A stretch of DNA of 64,000 nucleotides from Kitasatospora sp. MAA4 (GTDB taxonomy: Bacteria; Actinomycetota; Actinomycetes; Streptomycetales; Streptomycetaceae): assembly GCF_029893355.1 (NCBI RefSeq), contig NZ_JARZAI010000003.1:62001-126000 (forward strand), read 5' to 3'. Under the pieces are notes generated by a model. That model ran no database searches. It was not told the origin of the DNA and saw nothing but the letters and a program-made list of their open reading frames with translations. Shown in pieces: positions 34,634 to 42,902 of this stretch. Position numbers and translations under genes: made by a program. The first letter of the stretch is position 1; each line of letters opens with the position of its first letter.

Positions 34634-35716
34634 ATGGGTGACCCGGGTGATCCTCCGGATGGTGCGCCCGAGGGCGGATCCGGAAACGATGACGAATACC
34701 GATCCGTCGTTTTCGACGAATCATTCGTCCGGGCTGCCCGGATCCAGGAGCTGTCCGCCAGCGAACGGCTGGGCGGCGGCTGGACGCACCCGGTCCGGCG
34801 CCGGGTGGGCCTGGGGATGCTGGCCTCGCTGCCGCGCCAGGCACTGACCCTGCTGCTGCTCATCGTGATGGCCTTCAGTGCCGCGGTCTACTTCGGCATC
34901 AGTGCCCCGCAGCGGGACGCGGGCCTGTCCGCCGGGACCCAGCTGACCAGCGAGTTCACCGAGCTGGTCCCGGCCACCGCCGCCGTGCCGGCCGTCGACG
35001 CGGCCTTGCCGTTCGCCTCGCTGCCCGCCTCGGCGGGCTTCGCGGACGGAGCCGCCGGCCTGGGGGTGCCCACCAAGGCGAGCACCGCCCACTTCAGCCA
35101 GGCCGAGCTCACCCAGGCGCTGCAGACCGTCCAGGGCTATCTGGAGGTCTCCGAGCTCAGCGCGCAGACGCTCACCGACGGCGCCACGCTGCCGGTGCGG
35201 ACCATGCTGGCGCCGTCCGAGCAGGGTCAGTTCGACGACAGCGTGGCCAGCCCGACCGACGACCAGCACCACGCGCTGACCGGCTGGATGGTCCGCTTCG
35301 ACCCGGCCAAGGTCGCGCTGGCCTCGGACACCGTGAAGGTGGCCGGCACGGTCAAGGTCGCCGAAGTGAACTCCTCGCTGCTGGAGATCACCAGCGACGA
35401 CACCCTGGTGTACGCGCTGCGCCCGGCGACCGCGGCGGGCACCGCGGCCACCGGGCAGGTGAGCCTCTACACCGTGCGCCGCGAGGTCCGGATGGACCTG
35501 GACCGCACCGACATCGCCAACGGCCAGCTGCGGGTGGTCAACGCGGTGGTCCAGGCCGGGCCCACCGCCTGCGGCGCCGCCCAGGCCGGCTACCTCCAGC
35601 CGCTGCCGGCCGGTTCCACCGTCGCCTCGCCCGGTCAGGTCAACCCGGCCGACCGCTCGCAGCCGGCCTGGCAGCAGTGCGGCGTGCTGGCGCCTACGAC
35701 GACGCCGGCGGGCTGA
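34634..35716 (+). CDS. Membrane-anchored hypothetical protein sharing the VVFDESFVR motif
   Basis: A 360-residue protein. Residues 15-45 are acidic and carry DDEYRSVVFDESFVRAARIQ, matching the preceding gene. One membrane helix lies at about 75-95 (LLLLIVMAFSAAVYFGI). About 260 residues lie outside, without known enzyme motifs, ending in a Thr/Pro tail. ATG 34634 follows a weak site. Its 3' end overlaps the convergent sensor kinase gene by 23 bases. The pair probably arose by duplication of the cytoplasmic segment, but the outer parts differ. Confidence 0.75.
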   Translation: MGDPGDPPDGAPEGGSGNDDEYRSVVFDESFVRAARIQELSASERLGGGWTHPVRRRVGLGMLASLPRQALTLLLLIVMAFSAAVYFGISAPQRDAGLSAGTQLTSEFTELVPATAAVPAVDAALPFASLPASAGFADGAAGLGVPTKASTAHFSQAELTQALQTVQGYLEVSELSAQTLTDGATLPVRTMLAPSEQGQFDDSVASPTDDQHHALTGWMVRFDPAKVALASDTVKVAGTVKVAEVNSSLLEITSDDTLVYALRPATAAGTAATGQVSLYTVRREVRMDLDRTDIANGQLRVVNAVVQAGPTACGAAQAGYLQPLPAGSTVASPGQVNPADRSQPAWQQCGVLAPTTTPAG

Positions 35717-37205
35717 GCGGCAGCCGGACGACCAGCCGGGCACCGCGTCCGTCCAGCGGTTCGACGGCTTGGACGGTGCCGCCGAGGCCCTCGGCGATGG
35801 TGCGGGCCAGCGCGAGGCCCAGGCCGGCGCCGCCGGAGGCCCGGTCGCGGGCGCTGTCGAGGCGGACGAAGCGTTCGAAGACCCGCTCCCGGTCCTCCTC
35901 CGGTATGCCGGGGCCGTCGTCGCTGACCGTCAGCACGACCGAGCGGGAGTCGCGGATCAGCGAGCTGTCGTCACGGACCAGCGAGACCGAGACCTCCTCG
36001 ACCGCGTAGCGCGCGGCGTTGTCCAGCAGGTTGCGGACCAGGCGGCCGACCAGCAGCTCCTGGCCGGGCACGGTGGCAGTGTCCAGGGTGGCCGTCCAGC
36101 GCGGCGGGCCGGGGGCGTGGGTCCGTTCGGCGATCTGCTCGCTCACCAGGTCGTGCAGCTCGACCTCCTGCGTGCGCTCGCTGCTCCGGGTGGGGGAGGC
36201 CAGCATCAGCAGGTCGTCGGTGAGGTCCTGGAGGCGGCCGGTGTCGCCCAGTGCCCCCTCGACCACGGCGGGCCAGTCCACGCCCTCGGGGTGGGCCAGC
36301 GGCACCTCCAGCGAGTTGCGCAGCGTGGCCAGCGGGCTGCGCAGCTCGTGCGAGGTGTCGGCGACCAGTTGGCGCTGCTGGACGATCGCCTGTTCCAGCC
36401 GGTCCAGCGTGGTGTTGGTGGTCCGGGCCAGCCGGGCGATGCCGTCGCGGGCGTGCGGCACGGGGACGCGCTCGTGGAAGGCGCCCTCGCCGATCTCGGC
36501 CATCCGGCGCCGGATCCGCTCGACGGGCCGCAGTGCGAGACCGGTCACCAGCCAGGCGATCAGGGCGACGAACAGGGTGCCCCAGGGGATCAGGTACCAG
36601 GCCAGCACGTGGGTGACGTTGGCGGCGGCCGCCTCGGCGTCCAGCGGGTTGACCAGCACGTAGATGCGCGGGGTCTGCGTCGGCAGGTTCGGCTGGCCGG
36701 TGTACTTGAGCAGGTCCGCGGTGGTCACCGGATTGGTCGGGAAGGTCAGCAGGGTGACGGTCCGCCCGGCGATCGACTGCTTGCTGTCGGACGCGCCGGG
36801 AAAGTGGAACTGCACCTTCAGGCCCGGGTGGAACGCTGTCGAGTCGTAGGCCGGGAGCGGCAGCGGCTGGACGCCGGGGCGCCCGTAGCCGGTATCGGCG
36901 GTGTACTGGTTGAACAGGTTGGTGCTGCGCAGCCACGTCCCGTTCTGGTCGGTCACCACGTACGAGGCGTCCGCGTACGGCTCCCGCGGGCTGTCCGGTA
37001 TGCCGAAGGCGACGCTCTGCCCGGTGCGCCAGGCGTGGTCCTCCTGCTGGCTCATCATGGTGCTGTGCACCGCGTTGCCCGCCAGCACGGTGGCCAGCGT
37101 GAAGGCCAGCGCCGCGGCGGCTGCGGCGGCCAGCGCGGCGCGGGTGCGGACCGCGAGCTTGCGCCAGCGGGGGAGCCACCGGAGCACGGGGTTCTCAGCG
37201 GGCAT
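35694..37205 (-). CDS. Two-component sensor histidine kinase
   Basis: A 503-residue membrane kinase. Membrane helix 1 is at about 18-42 and helix 2 at about 207-228 (LIPWGTLFVALIAWLVTG), with an outer sensing domain of about 160 residues between them. HAMP follows (LRPVERIRRRMAEIG). The H-box VADTSHELRSPLATLRNSLE carries the phosphorylated His. The ATPase domain has RNLLDNAARYA (N box), VSDDGPGIPEEDRERVFERF (G1/F box) and GGAGLGLALARTIAEGLGG (G2 box). It overlaps the response regulator gene by 11 bases and is co-transcribed with it. The signal is unknown. Confidence 0.93.
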   Translation of the reverse strand: MPAENPVLRWLPRWRKLAVRTRAALAAAAAAALAFTLATVLAGNAVHSTMMSQQEDHAWRTGQSVAFGIPDSPREPYADASYVVTDQNGTWLRSTNLFNQYTADTGYGRPGVQPLPLPAYDSTAFHPGLKVQFHFPGASDSKQSIAGRTVTLLTFPTNPVTTADLLKYTGQPNLPTQTPRIYVLVNPLDAEAAAANVTHVLAWYLIPWGTLFVALIAWLVTGLALRPVERIRRRMAEIGEGAFHERVPVPHARDGIARLARTTNTTLDRLEQAIVQQRQLVADTSHELRSPLATLRNSLEVPLAHPEGVDWPAVVEGALGDTGRLQDLTDDLLMLASPTRSSERTQEVELHDLVSEQIAERTHAPGPPRWTATLDTATVPGQELLVGRLVRNLLDNAARYAVEEVSVSLVRDDSSLIRDSRSVVLTVSDDGPGIPEEDRERVFERFVRLDSARDRASGGAGLGLALARTIAEGLGGTVQAVEPLDGRGARLVVRLPLSPPASS

Positions 37206-37872
37206 CGGACACCGCCCGGTAGCCGATGCCGCGGACGGTCTCGATCAGGCAGTCGGCGCCGGCCGCGTGCAACTTGCGGCGCAGCGCCGCGATGTAGACC
37301 TCGACGATGTTGACGTCGCCGCGGAAGGCGGAGTCCCAGACGGCGTCCAGGATCTCGGCCTTGGGCACTGCCTGGTCGGGTCGCCGCACCAGGCACTCCA
37401 GGACGCCGAACTCCTTGTTGGTGAGCTTCAGCACGGTGTCGCCCGCGGTGCACCGGCGGGCCGCCGGGTCGATCCGCAGGTTGCCGACCGCCAGGACCGC
37501 AGGACGGCTCGCCGCACCGCGGCGCAGCAGCGCGCGCAGCCGGGCGGTCAGTACGACATAGGAGAACGGCTTGCTGAGGAAATCGTCGGCGCCGCAGTCC
37601 AGCGCCTCGGCCTCGTCGTATTCGCCGTTCTTCGCGGTGAGCATCAGGATCGGCACCGCGTTCGCGTCGCGGCGCAGTTCCTCGCAGACCCGGAAGCCGT
37701 TCATTCCCGGCAGCATCAGGTCGAGCACGACGGCCGCGTAGTCGCCGGAGCGCGCGAGTTCCAGCCCGCTGAGGCCGTCGCCCACCACATCCACCGCGTA
37801 GCCCTCGGCCCGCAGTCCCTGGCTGAGCGACTGTGCCAGGCGTTCCTCGTCCTCGACCATCAATAGTTGCAT
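37195..37872 (-). CDS. OmpR/PhoB-family response regulator
   Basis: A 225-residue regulator. The receiver domain (1-115) has the acidic pair EDE near residue 7-9, phosphorylatable Asp in VVLDLMLPGMNG (about residue 51), MLTAKN and the Lys in SKPFSY. The winged-helix domain (130-220) has LKLTNKEFGVLECLVRRPDQ and VYIAALRRKLHA. It is paired with the overlapping sensor kinase gene. The start at 37872 lies just downstream of a 140-base region packed with inverted repeats (37934-38012), which may include its own operator. Confidence 0.94.
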   Translation of the reverse strand: MQLLMVEDEERLAQSLSQGLRAEGYAVDVVGDGLSGLELARSGDYAAVVLDLMLPGMNGFRVCEELRRDANAVPILMLTAKNGEYDEAEALDCGADDFLSKPFSYVVLTARLRALLRRGAASRPAVLAVGNLRIDPAARRCTAGDTVLKLTNKEFGVLECLVRRPDQAVPKAEILDAVWDSAFRGDVNIVEVYIAALRRKLHAAGADCLIETVRGIGYRAVSDAR

Positions 37873-37933
37873 TGCGTCAGCATAGGTGAATTGCGCGGCG
37901 TGGCAAGGCCATTGTCTGATGTGCCGGGAAACT

Positions 37934-38012
37934 CCGTTCTGAAGAATTCCTCAGGTGCATTCACCTGTTCGGGAATTCCCGTTCTGAAGTTCTTTTCAGA
38001 ACGGGAATTCCC
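37934..38012. promoter_or_regulatory. Palindromic region upstream of the response regulator
   Basis: An 18-base perfect inverted repeat (GGGAATTCCCGTTCTGAA at 37971-37988, loop GTTCTT, complement at 37995-38012). The element CCGTTCTGAA recurs at 37934, at 37979 and inverted at 37995, with GAATTCC next to each. A second small palindrome, CAGGTG-CATT-CACCTG, lies at 37952-37967. It could be the terminator of the M48 peptidase gene, an autoregulatory operator, or both. Confidence 0.65.
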
Positions 38013-38021
38013 GACACCCCG

Positions 38022-39098
38022 CTATTCCTCGCCGCTGTCCTGCGAGCCGGAGTTCCGTGCGCCGGTGAAGGTGTCGCGCAGCTTGCCGCCGACCGACCCG
38101 GCGCCGTCCGCGATGTCGCGGATCAGGCTGAAGAGCGGGTCCTTGGTCTCCTTCACGGACTTGCCGTACGAGTCGTACGCCGCCTTCCACTGCTCGCTGA
38201 CGGTGGCGTTCTCGTCCTCCGTGCGGCGCGGGTAGGCGCCGGCCAGGATCGAGCGGTACTCCTCGCTCTCCGACCACTGCTTCAGCTTGGCGACCCGGAC
38301 CACCGCGAACGGGTGGGTCTGCGGCAGCACCTGGAGCAGCTTCAGCACGCTGTCGCGCAGGTCCCCGGCCTTGTCGTACTCCTCGGCCTGCTCCAGGAAC
38401 GCGTCCACGTTCATCTCGCCGAGGTTGTGGCCGCCGGCCAGCTTCATCAGGCCGCGCATCGAGGCCTGCGGGTCCTGCCCGGCCAGCAGGCCGGCCCGGT
38501 CGCAGGAGAGCTCGGCCTTGCGGAACCACTCCTTGAGCGCGGTGACCAGCGCCATGATGGCCAGGTTGCCGAGCGGGATCCAGCCGACCCGGGTGGCCAG
38601 GTTGGTGAGGATCAGCAGCATCGTCCGGTAGACCGCGTGCCCGGACATCGCGTGTCCGACCTCGTGGCCGATCACGGCCCGCAGCTCCTCCTCGTCGAGC
38701 AGCTCGACCAGGCCGCTGGTGACCACGATGACCGGGGTGTCCATGCCGATGCACATGGCGTTGACCTGCGGGTCCTGCGTCACGTAGAGGTCCGGGACCT
38801 TCTCCAGGTCCAGGATGTACGCCGCGTCGCGGACCATGTCGAACAGCTCGGGGAACTGGCGCTCGGAGGTCTTCACGGCGGTGGCCAGGAACATCAGCCG
38901 CACGCTGCGCTCGGAGACCAGCCCGGCCAGCTTCTTGAGGATGTCGTCGAAACCGCTGAGCTTGCGCAGCGCCACCAGCGCCGAGCGGTCGGCCGGGTGC
39001 TCCCAGGCCCGGCTGGAGATCTCGGGGAAGCGCTGACGGCGACGGCTCGGCGCGCTGCCCTTGGCGAGCGGGTCGGTGCCACGGGTGGAATCGGTCAT
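38022..39098 (-). CDS. M48-family zinc metallopeptidase (HtpX-like)
   Basis: A 358-residue peptidase. The zinc-binding motif is HEVGH in ELRAVIGHEVGHAMSGHAVY (about residue 175). The third ligand region is ELSCDRAGLLAG, and further family motifs are GMDTPVIVVTSGLVELL and QTHPFAVVRVAKL. One or two hydrophobic segments after the motif (about 190-225) suggest membrane association, as in HtpX-type quality-control proteases. ATG 39098 has AGGAGG about 14 bases upstream. It faces the two-component genes on the same strand, separated by the palindromic region. Substrates unknown. Confidence 0.88.
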   Translation of the reverse strand: MTDSTRGTDPLAKGSAPSRRRQRFPEISSRAWEHPADRSALVALRKLSGFDDILKKLAGLVSERSVRLMFLATAVKTSERQFPELFDMVRDAAYILDLEKVPDLYVTQDPQVNAMCIGMDTPVIVVTSGLVELLDEEELRAVIGHEVGHAMSGHAVYRTMLLILTNLATRVGWIPLGNLAIMALVTALKEWFRKAELSCDRAGLLAGQDPQASMRGLMKLAGGHNLGEMNVDAFLEQAEEYDKAGDLRDSVLKLLQVLPQTHPFAVVRVAKLKQWSESEEYRSILAGAYPRRTEDENATVSEQWKAAYDSYGKSVKETKDPLFSLIRDIADGAGSVGGKLRDTFTGARNSGSQDSGEE

Positions 39099-39305
39099 AG
39101 TGCTTGAGTACCTCCTGCTCGACGCCGGTCCCGGCACAACGCCGGCCCCCGCTGTTCGACTGGTTCAACGCCTGCTTCTGCGCACTCGTCCCCGGGCTGA
39201 GCGTACGCCGCACGGGCGTCCTCGCCGGGGGCGGTGGCGGGTGTCCGGTATACCCGGGTCTAGGCTGACTCCCCGAGCGAAACACCACCCCCGAGGAGCC
39301 CGCCG

Positions 39306-39452
39306 ATGTCCCCCACCGCCCTGGTGAACCTGGCCGGACCGATCTCGAACGAGAGCGGCCCCGGGCTCTTCCTGCGGCTGGTCGTGCTCGGCTCGATCGT
39401 GGGCGTGATCCTGCTGGGCTGGATCCTGCTCCGCGCCGGGCGCGACAACTAG
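39306..39452 (+). CDS. Tiny membrane protein (48 aa)
   Basis: ATG 39306 has GAGGAG eight bases upstream. The 48-residue product (starts SPTALVNLAGPISNESG) has one hydrophobic helix (LRLVVLGSIVGVILLGWILL) and a short basic tail. No known domain. It is too short for most gene callers. Another 48-residue single-helix gene follows at 39619. A divergent promoter shared with the peptidase gene is likely. Confidence 0.65.
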   Translation: MSPTALVNLAGPISNESGPGLFLRLVVLGSIVGVILLGWILLRAGRDN

Positions 39453-39618
39453 AACGCCCGTAGGACGCCGGTCGGCGCAGAGTCCTCTTACCCCGGGTCA
39501 GACGCGGGGAGCCGCCGCGCGGTTGCACCTGAGGGCCCCGTACGATGAGCGCGCGGCCGCCCAGGTCGCCGGGACTCGCGTCCTGGCCCGCCATCGAGTC
39601 GAGAAGGCCCTGCCGATC

Positions 39619-39765
39619 ATGACCTCCAACGTTCTGCCCCGCCTGGCCACGCTTGCCGAGGGCGGCAACCACCCCAGCCTGCAGCCGCTGCTCACTGGCG
39701 GATGCGCGCTCGGCATCCTGCTGCTGCTGCTCTACCTGACCACCCGCTTCAACAAGGACCGCTGA
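39619..39765 (+). CDS. Tiny membrane protein (48 aa)
   Basis: A second 48-residue protein ([20 protein letters not shown], then a helix [15 protein letters not shown]). The topology matches the preceding small gene, with an outside or periplasm-facing N-terminus and a basic end, though sequence similarity is low. ATG 39619 with GAAGG upstream is preferred over in-frame upstream codons. It lies before nadD; the 124-base gap holds the nadD promoter. Confidence 0.65.
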   Translation: MTSNVLPRLATLAEGGNHPSLQPLLTGGCALGILLLLLYLTTRFNKDR

Positions 39766-39889
39766 GCCGGCTCCGACGCGGGACAGCTGGGCCGGGAGCG
39801 CTCCGAGGACCGGGGCCGCTCCCGTCGGCATCTGCACGGCCCGGGCGGGGCACTGTCCCGGTCATCCGGGTCGCGTAAGGTGTGGCGGC

Positions 39890-40513
39890 ATGGGAGAGAG
39901 CAGGCCGGCAGCGCGGCCGCGCGGGCGTGAGCGGATCGGCGTGATGGGCGGCACCTTCGACCCCATCCACCACGGCCACCTGGTCGCGGCCAGTGAGGTC
40001 GCCAGCGCGTTCCACCTCGACGAGGTCATCTTCGTCCCCACCGGGCAGCCCTGGCAGAAGACCGGCCGACCGGTGTCGGCCGCCGAGGACCGCTACCTGA
40101 TGACCGTGATCGCGACCGCCGAGAACCCGCAGTTCTCGGTCAGCCGGATCGACATCGACCGCACCGGCCCCACCTATACCGTGGACACCCTGCGCGACCT
40201 GCGGGCGATACATCCCGACGCCGACCTCTTCTTCATCACCGGCGCCGACGCCCTCGCGCAGATCCTCTCCTGGCGGGACGCCGCGGAGCTCTTCTCCCTC
40301 GCGCACTTCATCGGCTGCACCCGGCCGGGGCACGTCCTGACGGATGCCGGGCTACCGGCCGGCGGGGTCTCGCTGGTCGAGGTGCCCGCGCTGGCCATCT
40401 CCTCCACCGACTGCCGGTTGCGGGTCGCCAAGGGCGAACCGGTCTGGTACCTGGTCCCCGACGGGGTGGTGCGCTACATCGACAAGCGGGCGCTCTACGT
40501 GGACGCCGGCTGA
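39890..40513 (+). CDS. nadD: Nicotinate-nucleotide adenylyltransferase
   Basis: A 207-residue enzyme that joins nicotinate mononucleotide and ATP to make deamido-NAD. It has the nucleotidyltransferase motif [12 protein letters not shown] (residues 20-31) and the ISSTDCR motif near the C-terminus (ISSTxxR). Length and order (nadD, LCP-like gene, rsfS) match Streptomyces. The 15-residue N-terminal lead is slightly long but common in the group. Confidence 0.96.
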   Translation: MGESRPAARPRGRERIGVMGGTFDPIHHGHLVAASEVASAFHLDEVIFVPTGQPWQKTGRPVSAAEDRYLMTVIATAENPQFSVSRIDIDRTGPTYTVDTLRDLRAIHPDADLFFITGADALAQILSWRDAAELFSLAHFIGCTRPGHVLTDAGLPAGGVSLVEVPALAISSTDCRLRVAKGEPVWYLVPDGVVRYIDKRALYVDAG

Positions 40514-40581
40514 GCCGACGGGCAGAGGACGTACGACGGCGGGGCGACAGCCCGGCCCACACGGAAGACCTGAGGGACGGC

Positions 40582-42363
40582 GTGACCGGATCGGCAGACC
40601 GCAGGGGACCCGAGGACGGCGACTGGTCCACCGGGCAGTACCCGCAGGCCCAGCAGCCGTACGGCCAGGGCTACGAGCAGCAGCCCTACGACCCGTACGG
40701 GCAGCAGCAGCCGTACGGGCAGCCTCAGCAGGGGCAGAGCCCGTACGAGCAGCCGTACGTCCAGTACCAGCAGCAGCCGCAGGCGCAGCCGTACGGCCAG
40801 GGCTACGAGCAGCAGCCGGTGTACGAGCAGCCGGTGTACGACGGGTACGCGCAGCCGCACGGTTACGTCCCGTACGAGCAGCAGCCGTACGACCCCTACG
40901 CCCAGCCGCCGCAGGCCTACGCCGCGCCGGTGCAGCCTGTCCGGCCCGCGCAGCCCGTCGCCGCGCCGGTCGTCCCGCCGCCCGCCGCCCGGCCGCCGCG
41001 GCCGCGCAGTGCGCCGCCCGCGGCCGCCAAGCCCGCCGCGGCCGTGCCCAGCGTGCCGTCCGAGCAGGTCGGCGGTCGGCGCAGCACCGCCAAGCCGGCC
41101 CAGGGCGGCGACCAGGACCCGTACCAGACCGGTGAGTTCACCTTCGTCGACGAAGAGGCGGAGGAGACCGAGGACGTCATCGACTGGCTGAAGTTCGCCG
41201 AGTCGCGCTCCGAGCGCCGCGACGAGCGCCGCCGCAAGCTGCGCACCCGGGCGATCGGCGCCGTGGTCGCGCTGGCCCTGGTGGCTGCCGGCGGCGCCGG
41301 CTACCTCTGGTACACCGGCGCTTTCAACGGGACCCAGTCGGCGGCCGCGGCGGCCGGACCGCGCAGTGTCGTGGTCGTCCACCTGCGCGACCTGCAGGGC
41401 AACGTGAGCACCGCGCTGCTCGTCAACGACGCCTCGGGGCACAAGGGTTCGGCACTGCTGCTGCCCGGCGGCCTGCAGCTGCCGGCGTCCGCCGACGCGG
41501 CCGCCACCCCGTTGAACAAGGCGATGGACGCGATCGGCACGGCGCCCACCCGGGACGCCCTGGGCAACCTGCTGGGCGCCACGGTGGCCGGCACCTGGCG
41601 ACTGGACACCCCCTACCTCCAGCTGCTGGTCTCCCAGCTCGGCGGGATCAAGGTGGACACCAACGCGCAGATCCCGGACGCCACCGGCAAGGTGCTGGTC
41701 GAGAAGGGACAGCAGCGCACGCTGACCGGACCCGCCGCAGTGGCCTACGCCACCTACCAGGCCCCCGGTGAGAGCGCGGACGCCCAGCTGGCCCGGTTCG
41801 GCCAGGTGCTGGACGCGCTGGTGCGCACCATGCCGACCGACCTTCCCGACGCCACCGACGACGTGCACCGGATGAACGCGGTGCTCGACCCCTCGCTGCC
41901 CGAGAAGGCGCTGGCCGGTCTGCTCGTCGAGCTGTCCCAGCAGGCCCAGGCCGGTCACTTCAGCACCAGCACGCTGGCGGTCAAGCCGGACGGCACGCTG
42001 GACCAGGCCACCGCCGGTCCGCAGGTCAAGGACGTGCTCGGGGGCACCGTGCACACGGCCGCGGCCAACAACCTCCCGGCCCGGGTCAGCATCGTGGACG
42101 CCTCCGGGAACGACCAGTCGGCCGCGGCCGCGCAGATCCAGGTGGTCAACGCGGGCCTCAACTTCGTCCCCGGCGGCGGCAAGGCCCCGGCCCCGCAGGC
42201 GACCAGCGAGATCGACTACACCGACGACGCCCGCGCGGCCGCGGCGCAGTCGCTGGCGACCAGCCTCGGGCTGCCCGCGACGGCAGTGAAGAAGGTCACC
42301 GCCGCCCAGATCGCCGACCTCGTGGTGGTGCTGGGCAAGGACTACCAGGCGCCCAAGCTCTAG
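40582..42363 (+). CDS. LCP/LytR-C-like membrane protein with degenerate LCP site and YEQQP repeats
   Basis: A 593-residue single-pass protein. Residues 10-120 are cytoplasmic repeats rich in Tyr, Gln, Pro and Gly (YGQGYEQQPYDPYGQQ). The helix lies at about 221-240 (AIGAVVALALVAAGGAGYLW). The outer part (255-430) follows the LytR-CpsA-Psr fold, with VVVVHLRDLQGNVSTALLVN and TLTGPAAVAYATYQAPG. The Arg and Asp residues normally binding the polyprenyl-phosphate substrate are replaced at those positions. A C-terminal LytR_C-like domain (about 475-590) includes VSIVDASGND. It may be a non-catalytic envelope scaffold. GTG 40582 is the start. Confidence 0.8.
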   Translation: MTGSADRRGPEDGDWSTGQYPQAQQPYGQGYEQQPYDPYGQQQPYGQPQQGQSPYEQPYVQYQQQPQAQPYGQGYEQQPVYEQPVYDGYAQPHGYVPYEQQPYDPYAQPPQAYAAPVQPVRPAQPVAAPVVPPPAARPPRPRSAPPAAAKPAAAVPSVPSEQVGGRRSTAKPAQGGDQDPYQTGEFTFVDEEAEETEDVIDWLKFAESRSERRDERRRKLRTRAIGAVVALALVAAGGAGYLWYTGAFNGTQSAAAAAGPRSVVVVHLRDLQGNVSTALLVNDASGHKGSALLLPGGLQLPASADAAATPLNKAMDAIGTAPTRDALGNLLGATVAGTWRLDTPYLQLLVSQLGGIKVDTNAQIPDATGKVLVEKGQQRTLTGPAAVAYATYQAPGESADAQLARFGQVLDALVRTMPTDLPDATDDVHRMNAVLDPSLPEKALAGLLVELSQQAQAGHFSTSTLAVKPDGTLDQATAGPQVKDVLGGTVHTAAANNLPARVSIVDASGNDQSAAAAQIQVVNAGLNFVPGGGKAPAPQATSEIDYTDDARAAAAQSLATSLGLPATAVKKVTAAQIADLVVVLGKDYQAPKL

Positions 42364-42374
42364 CGGATGGGCCC

Positions 42375-42398
42375 GCCCGCCCGGAAATCCGGGCGGGC
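42375..42398 (+). terminator. Terminator after the LCP-like gene
   Basis: GCCCGCCCGG, loop AAAT, CCGGGCGGGC: a perfect 10-base stem just before rsfS. Confidence 0.75.
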
Positions 42399-42458
42399 GA
42401 CCGGTGGCGGCGTGAGATCCTGGAAGGCACACCCATGTCATCGAGCCGGAAGAACACC

Positions 42459-42902
42459 GTGACCGCAACAGACCGCTCGCAGGAAATGATCACCGTCGCC
42501 GCGCAGGCGGCGGCCGACAAGCTTGCGCACAACCTGATCGCCTTCGACGTCAGCGACGTCCTGTCGATCACCGACGCCTTCCTCATCGCCTCCGCCGCCA
42601 ACGACCGCCAGGTCAAGGCGATCGCCGAGGAGGTCGAGGACCAGCTCCGCGAGCAGCTGGACGTCAAGCCGGTGCGCCGCGAGGGCGAGCGCGAGGGCCG
42701 CTGGATCCTGCTCGACTACCTGGACATCGTGGTGCACGTCCAGCACTCCGAGGAGCGCTCCTTCTACTCCCTGGACCGGCTCTGGAAGGACTGCCCCGAG
42801 CTGCCGCTGCCGGCCGACGCGATGGCGACCCGCAACCGTCCCGAGGACGCCGTCTCCGACGAGGCGGGCAACGCCGTCGGTTTCGCCGAGGACCTCAGCT
42901 GA
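42459..42902 (+). CDS. rsfS: Ribosomal silencing factor RsfS
   Basis: A 147-residue protein that binds L14 on the large subunit and blocks subunit joining under stress. The conserved core reads DVSDVLSITDAFLIASAAND, RQVKAIAEEVEDQL, GRWILLDYLDIVVHVQHSEE and FYSLDRLW. GTG 42459 (TATDRSQEM) matches the usual start in the group as I recall it. An ATG at 42435 would add eight residues, and both have GGAAG-type sites. The C-terminal 25 residues are variable. It overlaps the next gene by four bases. Confidence 0.93.
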   Translation: MTATDRSQEMITVAAQAAADKLAHNLIAFDVSDVLSITDAFLIASAANDRQVKAIAEEVEDQLREQLDVKPVRREGEREGRWILLDYLDIVVHVQHSEERSFYSLDRLWKDCPELPLPADAMATRNRPEDAVSDEAGNAVGFAEDLS

